A DNA stretch of 36,748 bases from Dehalococcoidia bacterium (GTDB lineage Bacteria; Chloroflexota; Dehalococcoidia; Dehalococcoidales; JAUVZA01). Shown here piece by piece: positions 20,475 through 28,504 of this stretch (its first letter is position 1; the number at the start of each line of letters is the position of its first letter). Made by a program: the position numbers and the translations under genes. Below the pieces are notes generated by a model that did not search any database, was not told the origin of the DNA, and worked only from the letters and a program-made list of their open reading frames with translations. The stretch covers positions 1 through 36,748 of the forward strand of contig JAUVZA010000006.1 in the NCBI GenBank assembly GCA_030602805.1, written 5' to 3'.

Positions 20475-21499
20475 TTCAGCTCCTCCCCATACGGCTCTTT
20501 TATTATACCCCTTTCGGTGATGATGGTGGTTATGTACTTATGGGGGGTAACATCAAAGGCGGGGTTGGCAACGTTTATGCCCTCGGGGGCAATGCTTACC
20601 CCCTGAATGTGAGTTACTTCGTTGGGGTTTCGCTGCTCAATGGGGATTTCATCCCCCGAGGCTAGAGACAGGTCAATGGTGGTGGTGGGGGCGGCGACAT
20701 AGAAGGGGATGCCATTCTCCTTAGCCAGAACTGCCAGACTATAGGTGCCAATCTTGTTGGCAGTATCACCATTGGCGGCAATGCGGTCGGCACCAACAAT
20801 GACGCAGCTAACCTCTCCCCGGCTCATAAAATAACCAGCCATTGAGTCGGTGATGAGGGTAAACGGGATATTAGCCCTCTTTAGCTCCCAGGTGGTAAGG
20901 CGTGCCCCCTGGAGCAGAGGGCGGGTCTCGGTGGCAAGAACCTTTATATTTTTGCTCTGCTCTTTTGCCCGCTTAATTACCCCCAGGGCAGTGCCGTAGC
21001 CGGCGGTAGCCAGCGTCCCGGTATTACAATGGGTCAGGATGCTAAAGCCATCCTGAATTAACTCAGCACCAAGCTGGCTGAGCTTTTTGGTTGCCTCAAC
21101 CTCTTCAGAGTGTATTTTAACTGCTTCGTCAATAAGTGCTTTTTTAGTCTGTTCTATATCTTCACCCACAGCGGCTACTTGCTGCATTCGGTCAATAGCC
21201 CGGAAAAGATTTTTGGCGGTGGGTCTGGTAGCGGCAAGGGTCTGGCTGATGCCTTGGAGCCTTCTTAGAAACTCATCTCTTGACTTAGCCTCAATTTCTA
21301 AGGCACCTAAAGCCACTCCATAACTTCCAGCTACTCCAATGGCTGGAGCCCCCCTAATTTTCAATCCTGTGATGGCTGAGGCTATAGCCTGGTAGTTGTT
21401 AAGCTCCAGATAAACCTCTTCTTGGGGGAGCCTGGTCTGGTCAAGGATTCTTACCCTGTTACCCAGCCATTCTATCGGTGGATTATTTATCTTTTTCAA
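20471..21499 (-). CDS. mtnA: S-methyl-5-thioribose-1-phosphate isomerase (TTG start)
   Basis: LKIRGAPAIGVAGSYGVALGA, ILTHCNTGTLATAGYGTALGVIK, ETRPLLQGARLTTWEL, VIVGADRIAANGDTANKIGTYSLAVLAKENGIPFYVAAP. Confidence 0.97.
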   Translation of the reverse strand: MKKINNPPIEWLGNRVRILDQTRLPQEEVYLELNNYQAIASAITGLKIRGAPAIGVAGSYGVALGALEIEAKSRDEFLRRLQGISQTLAATRPTAKNLFRAIDRMQQVAAVGEDIEQTKKALIDEAVKIHSEEVEATKKLSQLGAELIQDGFSILTHCNTGTLATAGYGTALGVIKRAKEQSKNIKVLATETRPLLQGARLTTWELKRANIPFTLITDSMAGYFMSRGEVSCVIVGADRIAANGDTANKIGTYSLAVLAKENGIPFYVAAPTTTIDLSLASGDEIPIEQRNPNEVTHIQGVSIAPEGINVANPAFDVTPHKYITTIITERGIIKEPYGEELK

Positions 21500-21584
21500 C
21501 CCTATCCCCTGTGTCCCCTTCCCCTTCAGAGGGGCAGGGAATTAGTTATATTAAGAGAGGCTTCGCCTCTCTTAAACTCTCCTT
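21490..21584. repeat. GC-rich palindromic dispersed repeat, copy C
   Basis: caaccctatcccctgtgtccccttccccttcagaggggcaggg...ttaagagaggcttcgcctctcttaaactctcctt; perfect hairpin TTAAGAGAGGC-TTC-GCCTCTCTTAA (21551-21575); homologous to the copy near 6000-6098. Confidence 0.72.
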
Positions 21585-21650
21585 CCTTCAAATTCCATAA
21601 TTTTTGGGAGGGGGTCCCTTCTACTTTGGCTGGTTCTATGTTGCCGAACA

Positions 21651-21977
21651 CTATTTTCGTTTACCAAACCTGGAGATGAACATGGGCACGTTTTTCTTAT
21701 ATTTAAGGTATTGCTTGCCAAATCTCTTCTCCATCTCCTTTTCTTCAATAGTCCTAAGATAGAGGATGTTCAGGCAGATAAATAGCGGGGTAAAGATGAG
21801 GAGCAGGGAAATTGAATTCAGCAGTATCCCCACTCCGAGTAGCATTGGATTTCTAATCTGGGAGTAGAGCCCGGTGGTTATAAGCTCTATTACTCTGTCA
21901 CAAATTGCTGATGTTTTCGTGCCCCAGTAGGATTCATGAGTTGCATACCTTTGGTCATAAGGGTTATCTGTTTCCAT
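21651..21977 (-). pseudogene. N-terminally short isoprenylcysteine carboxyl methyltransferase-like (ICMT/PEMT) protein, possible remnant
   Basis: TTGLYSQIRNPMLLGVGILLNSISLL...EEKEMEKRFGKQYLKYKKNVPMFI matches the ICMT C-terminal region; only 108 aa; in-frame stop at 22007-22005 upstream, so the expected N-terminal TM helices are missing. Confidence 0.5.
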
Positions 21978-22134
21978 TGTTTTACTCTTATTGTGAGGAG
22001 ACTGTCACAATGAAATTATATCACATTACTGATAAGAATATATTAAGAAAGGAACCTTTTTAGGCTGCACAACATGACGGAATGTGCACTTGCCGCCAGC
22101 ATACATTGACAAACTCCCACAAGAGGACTAGACG

Positions 22135-23412
22135 CTAAGCCCCTAAATATCTTCTTGCCAATTGCATAAGGAATTCCGATTTTAGCCGAAGGCTATCAAT
22201 GTCAATCTTTTCATCTTTACCGTGTATAGATTGCCTCATTTTATCGTCCAAGTTTAGCGCCATCATTCCTATCCCATAGCAAGGTATGCCTATCGCTCTT
22301 AGATGTCTAGAGTCGGTGCCTCCTGAAGAGACACAAGGTAAAACTATGTTATCATCGACATACTCTTTCATGGTATTCAAAACAAGCCTATAGAATTCGT
22401 TATCTGTCGAAGAAAACGTGGGCGTATTGTATTGGGTTATCTCAATTTCAACACTACTGATGACTTGCTCAAGCTCCTTAACAACATACTCCTTGTCCTG
22501 TCCAGGTAGAACCCTGATATCCACATCAGTTTCACAACTATCTGGAACGATATTTACTTTCACCCCGCCGTGAATCACGTTTGGCGAAACTGTCATTCTA
22601 GTAATTGCTGTGAGGTACCCAGCCAGGACTCTATCCCCTAGCCGTTGTATTACCTGATCGGTATTGTTATTATTTATCTCGTTACCAAGGCCTTCAAGCT
22701 TCGCCACTGCTTGGATAAGCTGCCTAACTTCGGGGGTTAAGACCATTTGGGGCTGATATTCAGCTAAGCCCTTTACAACGTCGGCCATTTTTGCCACAGC
22801 GTTGTCGCCGAACATAGGAACTGAGCCATGACAGGAAACGCCCCTTGCCCTCAGTTTCGGCCGAATAATACCTTTCTCACCGGTCTGAACAAAATTGCAA
22901 ACCTTGCCGCCTATTCTCATTGGGTTCCAGCCACCTTCGGTAATCGTAAAATCTGCCACGAGTTTATCCTTGCAATTTTCGACCAGCCACTTCACACCAA
23001 CCACCCCACCGGTTTCCTCGCCAGCGGTAGCAGCAAAGATAAGTCTTCCTTTTAGTTTGGCAGTAGTGGCTAGCTGGATTACTGCATAAGCTTGAGCTGC
23101 TACTAGACCTTTGCAATCCAAGGCTCCGCGGCCATGCACAAAGCCATCCTTTATCTCCCCAGAAAAGGGGGCAAAACTCCAGCCTTCGGATACGGGCACC
23201 ACATCAGTATGAGACAAGTATAAAAGACTCCTCTCCCCTTCTCCCAGATGGGCGAGGAAGCTACCGCGACCTGGACTGGGCTCAATGAGCTCATTGGCAA
23301 TCTGGTACTCATCAAATAGACGCTTGAGATACTTGGCAACTTCTGCTTCGCCACCAGGCGGGTTAACGGATTGAATCTGTATGAGATCGGATAACAAACT
23401 CTCTATTTTCAA
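22135..23412 (-). CDS. M20 family metallopeptidase (ArgE/DapE-like)
   Basis: SLLYLSHTDVVPVSEGWSFAPFSGEIKDGFVHGRGALDCKGLVAA, FAATAGEETGGVVGVKWLVE, SSGGTDSRHLRAIGIPCYGIG. Confidence 0.92.
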   Translation of the reverse strand: MKIESLLSDLIQIQSVNPPGGEAEVAKYLKRLFDEYQIANELIEPSPGRGSFLAHLGEGERSLLYLSHTDVVPVSEGWSFAPFSGEIKDGFVHGRGALDCKGLVAAQAYAVIQLATTAKLKGRLIFAATAGEETGGVVGVKWLVENCKDKLVADFTITEGGWNPMRIGGKVCNFVQTGEKGIIRPKLRARGVSCHGSVPMFGDNAVAKMADVVKGLAEYQPQMVLTPEVRQLIQAVAKLEGLGNEINNNNTDQVIQRLGDRVLAGYLTAITRMTVSPNVIHGGVKVNIVPDSCETDVDIRVLPGQDKEYVVKELEQVISSVEIEITQYNTPTFSSTDNEFYRLVLNTMKEYVDDNIVLPCVSSGGTDSRHLRAIGIPCYGIGMMALNLDDKMRQSIHGKDEKIDIDSLRLKSEFLMQLARRYLGA

Positions 23413-23667
23413 AACTGTGCCCTCCTTATCTGCTTTATTGCCACTAGCCTAGCAAGCGCTAATGTGTCTTACTTAATATCTTGTTTATGCTAAGCAGTAG
23501 ACATTCTAATTATCGGGTCTTTATTTATCAATAGCAAGTGAAGAAGGTAGGGGGTAACCGTGTTCACTAGACACGCCCATACTGCTCTTACTGGGTGATT
23601 CTTAGTCCACGTTGTTGGGTTATTATGCCCCTCTTAATTTTTATGATTGCACTCGTTACAAACACTG

Positions 23668-25179
23668 CTATGAAAGTGGCGTGAAATGTCTTGATTTTTG
23701 GGTTAGTGCTGTCTGCTCTCTTTTAAGGGTGACTTTCAAACGTTTACGTGCATAATCATGGAAATTTACACCCCATCCCAGTAACCCAAGAGAAGTACCT
23801 CTCTGTTTCCACAACCCTTTCAGCACAAACCAAGTTCTATTTATGTCTTTACTTAAAAGGACTCTGAAGATTAGAAGGAATTTTCTCCTTTTGCTATAGT
23901 AATCCTCTAATACCCCTCCATTAGCCCATACTTTAGTAAATCTTCGATAAAGTGCTTTATATGAGTAAATTTGTTGTAGTACCCAATTGCGCCCGTGTTC
24001 CAATGCTTTTAAATCCATCTTAGGCTTAAAACAAATGGATTCTAAATTGTACTTCGACCAATCTTTATGTAGTATCCTTTCTTCTTTTTCCAGCCTTTTA
24101 TATAACGGTGTCCCTGGAAAAGGGGTGAGGATGTTGATCATTGCTAAGGGAATGCCTGCATCTGTAATGAACTTTACCGTGTGCTCAAAGATATCTTCAC
24201 CCTCGGTCTCATTCCCCAAAATGAAAGAGCCAAAGACTATTATTCGATTAGAATTGACCTTTTCCACAATTTGAATATACTCATCAGCCTTATTCACTAC
24301 GCCTTTATTCAGTAAATCCAGAGTCGCCTGTGTAACAGATTCAAAACCAACAAATATTGCCTCACAACCACTCTCATGCATAAGTTCTAAAAGCTCATCA
24401 TCTCTCAGCCTATTTATTGAAGCTTGACACCACCATTTTATCTTGAAACGGATAAGAAGCTTCAAGAGATCTCTTGAATAGGCTGGGATACTAAGGAAAT
24501 TATCATCGGCAAAGAATATTGTTTTGTCTCTATCGATTTCTTGTAAGGTTTGAATTTCTTTGAGTACATTTTCTAAGGGTTTATGGCGGTAACTTCTCCC
24601 ATTGAATGCTGTTACTGAGCAAAAATCACAGTTATATGGGCATCCCCTTCCGACTTGCATATGATGCGCACCGTATAACTTAGACTTTAGTAAGTCCCAA
24701 CGTGGGGTAGGAGAGTTTTTTAAATCGGGAAAATTAGAAGACTGATAGAGTTTTTGCAACTTGTGTTCCGCAAAGTCACGGATAAGCTGTGGCCAAGTTT
24801 CTTCCGCCTCTCCTATTACTACACTATCTGAGTGCTGGATTGCTTCCTGAGGTAACATCGAGGCATGAATACCCCCCAAGACCACCTTGATTCCTCTAAC
24901 TCTGAATTCATCGGCAATTTCATAAGCACGAGGGGCAAGGGGGGTCATAAAAGTTATCCCCACAAGATCCACTTTTTCATCAAAATCGATGGACTCGACA
25001 TTTTCATCAGTGAGAATCACTTCCACATCTGGAGGGGTAAGGGCAGCAAGGGTAGGCAACGCTAACGCAGCTACTAAGGCTCCTTTATCCTTGAATTGGT
25101 GCTTTATTAAAGTTTCTAACCCCCAGAAATCCTCCCCCCGTTCAGTTTTCCTTGCTGGGGCTATGAGTTTGACCCGCAT
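23668..25179 (-). CDS. B12-binding domain radical SAM protein
   Basis: N-terminal B12-binding-like region (VDLVGITFMTPLAPRAYEIADEFRVRGIKVVLGGIHASMLP); radical SAM motif QVGRGCPYNCDFCS. Confidence 0.92.
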   Translation of the reverse strand: MRVKLIAPARKTERGEDFWGLETLIKHQFKDKGALVAALALPTLAALTPPDVEVILTDENVESIDFDEKVDLVGITFMTPLAPRAYEIADEFRVRGIKVVLGGIHASMLPQEAIQHSDSVVIGEAEETWPQLIRDFAEHKLQKLYQSSNFPDLKNSPTPRWDLLKSKLYGAHHMQVGRGCPYNCDFCSVTAFNGRSYRHKPLENVLKEIQTLQEIDRDKTIFFADDNFLSIPAYSRDLLKLLIRFKIKWWCQASINRLRDDELLELMHESGCEAIFVGFESVTQATLDLLNKGVVNKADEYIQIVEKVNSNRIIVFGSFILGNETEGEDIFEHTVKFITDAGIPLAMINILTPFPGTPLYKRLEKEERILHKDWSKYNLESICFKPKMDLKALEHGRNWVLQQIYSYKALYRRFTKVWANGGVLEDYYSKRRKFLLIFRVLLSKDINRTWFVLKGLWKQRGTSLGLLGWGVNFHDYARKRLKVTLKREQTALTQKSRHFTPLS

Positions 25180-25326
25180 GATGTAATTCTACACCAAAGA
25201 GATCTCAAAGGAAAGGGAGAGCCTAAATCCCGACCATTTGTAAGTGGAATTCCTTTGTGGTATTCTTATGAAGCGTGATCGATTCTAGCCAGCGAAAGGC
25301 AGCTTAATTTGTAAGCGGGGGTCAAA

Positions 25327-25398
25327 GTGTTCAAACAATATGGATATGCCGGAAAGATCCTTAGGGTAGATTTAGGTTCAAGCCGCATCCCCGAATAA
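25327..25398 (+). pseudogene. N-terminal remnant resembling aldehyde ferredoxin oxidoreductase (AOR)
   Basis: Hand translation gtgttcaaacaatatggatatgccggaaagatccttagggtagatttaggttcaagccgcatccccgaataa = V/M-FKQYGYAGKILRVDLGSSRIPE*; resembles AOR N-termini of the form YG(Y/W)xGKILRVDLSSGxI; GGGGGT upstream. Confidence 0.55.
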
Positions 25399-25477
25399 GA
25401 TTCGAACTCGGTTCCAATTGAACGAAAAGCCAGAATGTGACAATGTGCAATTTTGTTTAACCTTATCTTACCGTTCC

Positions 25478-25506
25478 TTGACAATCCCTACCAGTAATTG
25501 TATTCT
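25478..25506 (+). promoter_or_regulatory. Sigma70-type promoter upstream of the EEP gene
   Basis: TTGACA (25478-25483), 17-nt spacer, TATTCT (25501-25506); EEP ATG at 25557 with GGGGAGG upstream. Confidence 0.72.
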
Positions 25507-25556
25507 TCGTGCACGATACACGTAAAAGAGCCGAAGATAGCAAGGGGAGGCTGGTC

Positions 25557-26738
25557 ATGGCGGCAAAGCAATTCACATCGGCAGAGTGGAAGGCGATAAG
25601 GAAGACTTTGGACAAAGACCCAGAGAAATTTGGCTTGCCGAAACGAGTATATGGCTCTGTGACGCTGGGGTCGTTCAACATTCGTAAACTCGGATCCTTC
25701 CGAAATCGAAACCAGACTACCTGGGAATTTCTCGCTCACGTCTGCGAACACTTCGACCTTCTTGCACTACAGGAGATCCTGGATGACCTTAGCGGACTGA
25801 GGCGATTAATGAGCCTTCTTGGCCCCGACTTCGGGCTCGTTATTTCGGACACGACGGGGGCATTTCCGGGCAGGCGCGGACTGGCTGAGAGACTAGGCTT
25901 CATCTACAATCGGCGGCTTGTCGAGAGGACAGAGATAGCCACAGATATTACTTATGATAGGACTGAGATCCTCAAAACCCTGGCTCGTAACAGAGACACT
26001 ATCCGCCCAGTGATGAACCGATACGGGAAGTATCTCGAGAGTGTCAAAGCTTGGGAGGACAGCGGAAGGGCAGGTCCGAAGCCAACGGCACTGACGAAAG
26101 CGAAGCTCCGCATGCCTGTCTTCTTGACGTTCATCCGCCAGCCATTCTGCGCGGGCTTCAGGATTCGCGGTCATCCCGGCACAGAACCTTATGAGTTCAT
26201 GGCAGTCGATGCTCATCTTAACTATGGCGACCCTAAACATGACCCCAAGCAGGAGTTCTACGCCTTGATGAATTGGATCGTTGCCCGTGCCGGACAGAAA
26301 GGTAAGACTTACCACCCCAACTTCATCCTGCTCGGTGATCTCAATATGGACTTTGATGACCCTGAAAAAGATAAGGAAAGGCTGGAGAAAGACATCAAAG
26401 AGCTCAATGCGATAACGCAGGAGGGTGTCAGCGTCAATTTCCCCTTCCTTGACATTCACCCCGGCCAAAGTGAGGTCTTCCGGACAAATGCCAGGCTTTC
26501 CCAAACATATGATCAGATCGGGCTGTTCTCTTGGGATAAGCGGCTGCCCGCCTACAAGGATAATGAAACAATAATGAGCAAAAACCCGACGGGCCCCGAC
26601 TATGGCGTGTTTAACTTCGTCAAACTGTTTTCCGAAGCGTTGAAGGTGCCAGAATCTCAGTGGGAGGGTCTAATAGAAAGATTCCACCACAAGGTGAGCG
26701 ATCACATGCCTCTGTGGCTGAGGCTGCCTCTGCCTTAG
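25557..26738 (+). CDS. Endonuclease/exonuclease/phosphatase family protein
   Basis: VTLGSFNIRKLGS, FDLLALQEILDD, FILLGDLNMDFDDP, HKVSDHMPLWLRL motifs of the EEP superfamily; ATG 25557 preferred over 25509 because it follows the predicted promoter and a GGGGAGG Shine-Dalgarno. Confidence 0.87.
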   Translation: MAAKQFTSAEWKAIRKTLDKDPEKFGLPKRVYGSVTLGSFNIRKLGSFRNRNQTTWEFLAHVCEHFDLLALQEILDDLSGLRRLMSLLGPDFGLVISDTTGAFPGRRGLAERLGFIYNRRLVERTEIATDITYDRTEILKTLARNRDTIRPVMNRYGKYLESVKAWEDSGRAGPKPTALTKAKLRMPVFLTFIRQPFCAGFRIRGHPGTEPYEFMAVDAHLNYGDPKHDPKQEFYALMNWIVARAGQKGKTYHPNFILLGDLNMDFDDPEKDKERLEKDIKELNAITQEGVSVNFPFLDIHPGQSEVFRTNARLSQTYDQIGLFSWDKRLPAYKDNETIMSKNPTGPDYGVFNFVKLFSEALKVPESQWEGLIERFHHKVSDHMPLWLRLPLP

Positions 26739-26817
26739 AGAAGATTCGCTTGCTCTGCGGTGCGCAGGGACAGTTCAGAACTGATTGCTGTGGCAACAAT
26801 ACACTTCTGGAGGAAAT

Positions 26818-27591
26818 ATGCTTGATAACGTGCTCTTAATAACTATTATCTTCATCATCGTCACTACCATCGTCGGCACTTTCATTAGCGGTCGAATTAG
26901 AGACCGATGCTTGACTAGCTTTCGTGACTTTATGGTTACCTTACTTGAAAAGAATGGTAAACGGGTTTGGGGGCATTTAACCCTGGAGGCGTCCGGGTTA
27001 GAATTACTATACTCGGAAGACTACCTGGATGAAGACCATATAGAGACCAGTTACATCCTCTTCAAAGAGGAGTACAACAATATCTATCTTCTTCTCAGGT
27101 TCCACAGCGAACTTAGTGAGGTAAACAAGCGCAAGCGAATCCAGGAGGTCAAAAGGGCCTATCACCCGTGGCCTCCACGCTTGCTGGCTCGGAAGGCGAG
27201 AAACGTCGTCAACACCTGTAAGGATGCGATTTTTGAGGTGCTGGGGGTGGCGATGACGCGAGCCAAGACGGCCAATCCAGCACTGGCAACGCTTGATTCA
27301 CAGCAAAAACACATTACGAAGCTTGAGAAAGATGTGGTTGGCTATCTTGGCAGGTCGTATGACCCTATCCTAGAGAAACACTTTGGGAAGCGGGTTGTTC
27401 TGGAGATTACAACAACTGACGGAGAGGTACAAGAATATGTTGGCATTTTTAAGGAGTACAGTTCAAAGTTTCTCCAGGTTATGGATGTCTCCTACCCGGA
27501 CGGAGGTCAGGAAAGACTCTGCGACATCATCGTGCCCCGAGCTCACGCATCTATTCGCCATGGAGCCGAAGCTTCACATAAAAGCAGTTGA
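26818..27591 (+). CDS. Hypothetical membrane-anchored protein (N-terminal TM helix plus cytoplasmic domain)
   Basis: MLDNVLLITIIFIIVTTIVGTFISGRIRDR hydrophobic N-terminus; preceded by GGAGGAAAT; downstream of and on the same strand as EEP. Confidence 0.72.
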   Translation: MLDNVLLITIIFIIVTTIVGTFISGRIRDRCLTSFRDFMVTLLEKNGKRVWGHLTLEASGLELLYSEDYLDEDHIETSYILFKEEYNNIYLLLRFHSELSEVNKRKRIQEVKRAYHPWPPRLLARKARNVVNTCKDAIFEVLGVAMTRAKTANPALATLDSQQKHITKLEKDVVGYLGRSYDPILEKHFGKRVVLEITTTDGEVQEYVGIFKEYSSKFLQVMDVSYPDGGQERLCDIIVPRAHASIRHGAEASHKSS

Positions 27592-27767
27592 ATCCGAGTC
27601 TAAGACTAGTCACAATAGGGTGTTTGAAGACATAGGGCAGGGAGGTGATCCATGACATCAGCGCCAAGTGATCAGTTTATTGAACAGTCCGTCATTTTGT
27701 TCACCGCTTAACAATGGGGCGAATTGTTTAATTTAGGTAACAAAAGTCCATAATGTGTGACCACGAT

Positions 27768-27804
27768 AAAAAGGCTGGGTATCAGTGCTGATACCCAGCC
27801 TTTT
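27768..27804. terminator. Bidirectional intrinsic terminator
   Basis: AAAAAGGCTGGGTATCAG-TG-CTGATACCCAGCCTTTT: near-perfect long palindrome flanked by A/T runs, between convergent 268-aa (+) and DUF5679-like (-) genes. Confidence 0.92.
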
Positions 27805-27824
27805 CCAGTCTGATGCCCTCTATG

Positions 27825-27965
27825 TTAGGCTTTTCCTATCCTGAACATTTTCGTCCCGCATGTGGGGCATAGACCCTGAGTTGCTGGTTTACCATTCTTC
27901 ATAGTTATTGCCCTGGCATCCTTCATTTCCCTCTTAGCACGGCACTTCACGCAGTATGCTTGCAT
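27825..27965 (-). CDS. DUF5679-like small zinc-ribbon protein, 46 aa
   Basis: Hand translation: MQAYCVKCRAKREMKDARAITMKNGKPATQGLCPTCGTKMFRIGKA*; two CxxC motifs; GGGAGGTTG upstream; missing from the ORF track because of length. Confidence 0.85.
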   Translation of the reverse strand: MQAYCVKCRAKREMKDARAITMKNGKPATQGLCPTCGTKMFRIGKA

Positions 27966-28142
27966 CGATCAACCTCCCTTTTTGGTATGAATTATACACT
28001 ATTCTCTGCTGTGATGTCAATAGCTACACAACCCGGCCTGTCCCGGTATGCCATTTAGACGGGAATATGCTATGTAGGTATTCGCTTCGACAACACAGCC
28101 CGGCCAACTGGTAGCGGGGTTTGGCGCTAGTTATGCCACCAC

Positions 28143-28171
28143 TTGACAAAAATCTGCTCTTCGGCTATACT
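28143..28171 (+). promoter_or_regulatory. Sigma70 promoter of the trp operon
   Basis: TTGACA (28143-28148), 17-nt spacer, TATACT (28166-28171), just upstream of the T-box leader. Confidence 0.85.
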
Positions 28172-28178
28172 TATAGTT

Positions 28179-28485
28179 GTTTAGAAAACAGAATAAATAA
28201 AGGCTGGGAACGAGACTAGTATACCCCCAGCGAGGCTCAGAGAGCCGGGTAAGATGTGAGCCGGTGCCAGGCGCAGGGGTTGAATGGACTCGGGAGCTGC
28301 AAACCGAAAGGGATTTCCCCAAGTAGGCTTTGACGGAAAGGGTACCGTTATTAGAGCCCAGGGTATCGCTTCATAGAAGTGAAGCTGTACTTGAAAGAGA
28401 TGGTTGCCTAAGGCAGACGGCAATCAATTAGGGTGGCACCGCGAAGAATTAACCTCTCGCCCCTATGGGTGAGAGGTTTTTATTT
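28179..28485 (+). promoter_or_regulatory. T-box leader (candidate tRNA-Trp specifier) with terminator
   Basis: Canonical T-box AGGGTGGCACCGCG at 28430-28443; AGTA element near 28225; candidate specifier TGG at 28285-28287 (ttgaaTGGactcggg); terminator AACCTCTCGCCCC-TAT-GGGTGAGAGGTTTTT at 28451-28481; directly upstream of trpE. Confidence 0.93.
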
Positions 28486-28504
28486 GTCATATCGGGGAGG
28501 TATT

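Noticed and set aside
25380-25440. tRNA-like string (gattcgaactcggttcc; reverse complement contains GAGTTCGAATCTTAT) near 25.4 kb
   Set aside because: The TTCGAATC motif is not flanked by pairing T-stem arms and no acceptor, D or anticodon stems could be found.
25893-26504. Long (203 aa) minus-strand ORF within the EEP gene
   Set aside because: Antisense to a well-supported EEP coding frame; shadow ORF from codon composition.
28131-28423. Minus-strand ORFs 28131..28322 and 28181..28423
   Set aside because: They lie antisense to the T-box leader and have no recognisable protein similarity; the RNA structure explains the sequence.
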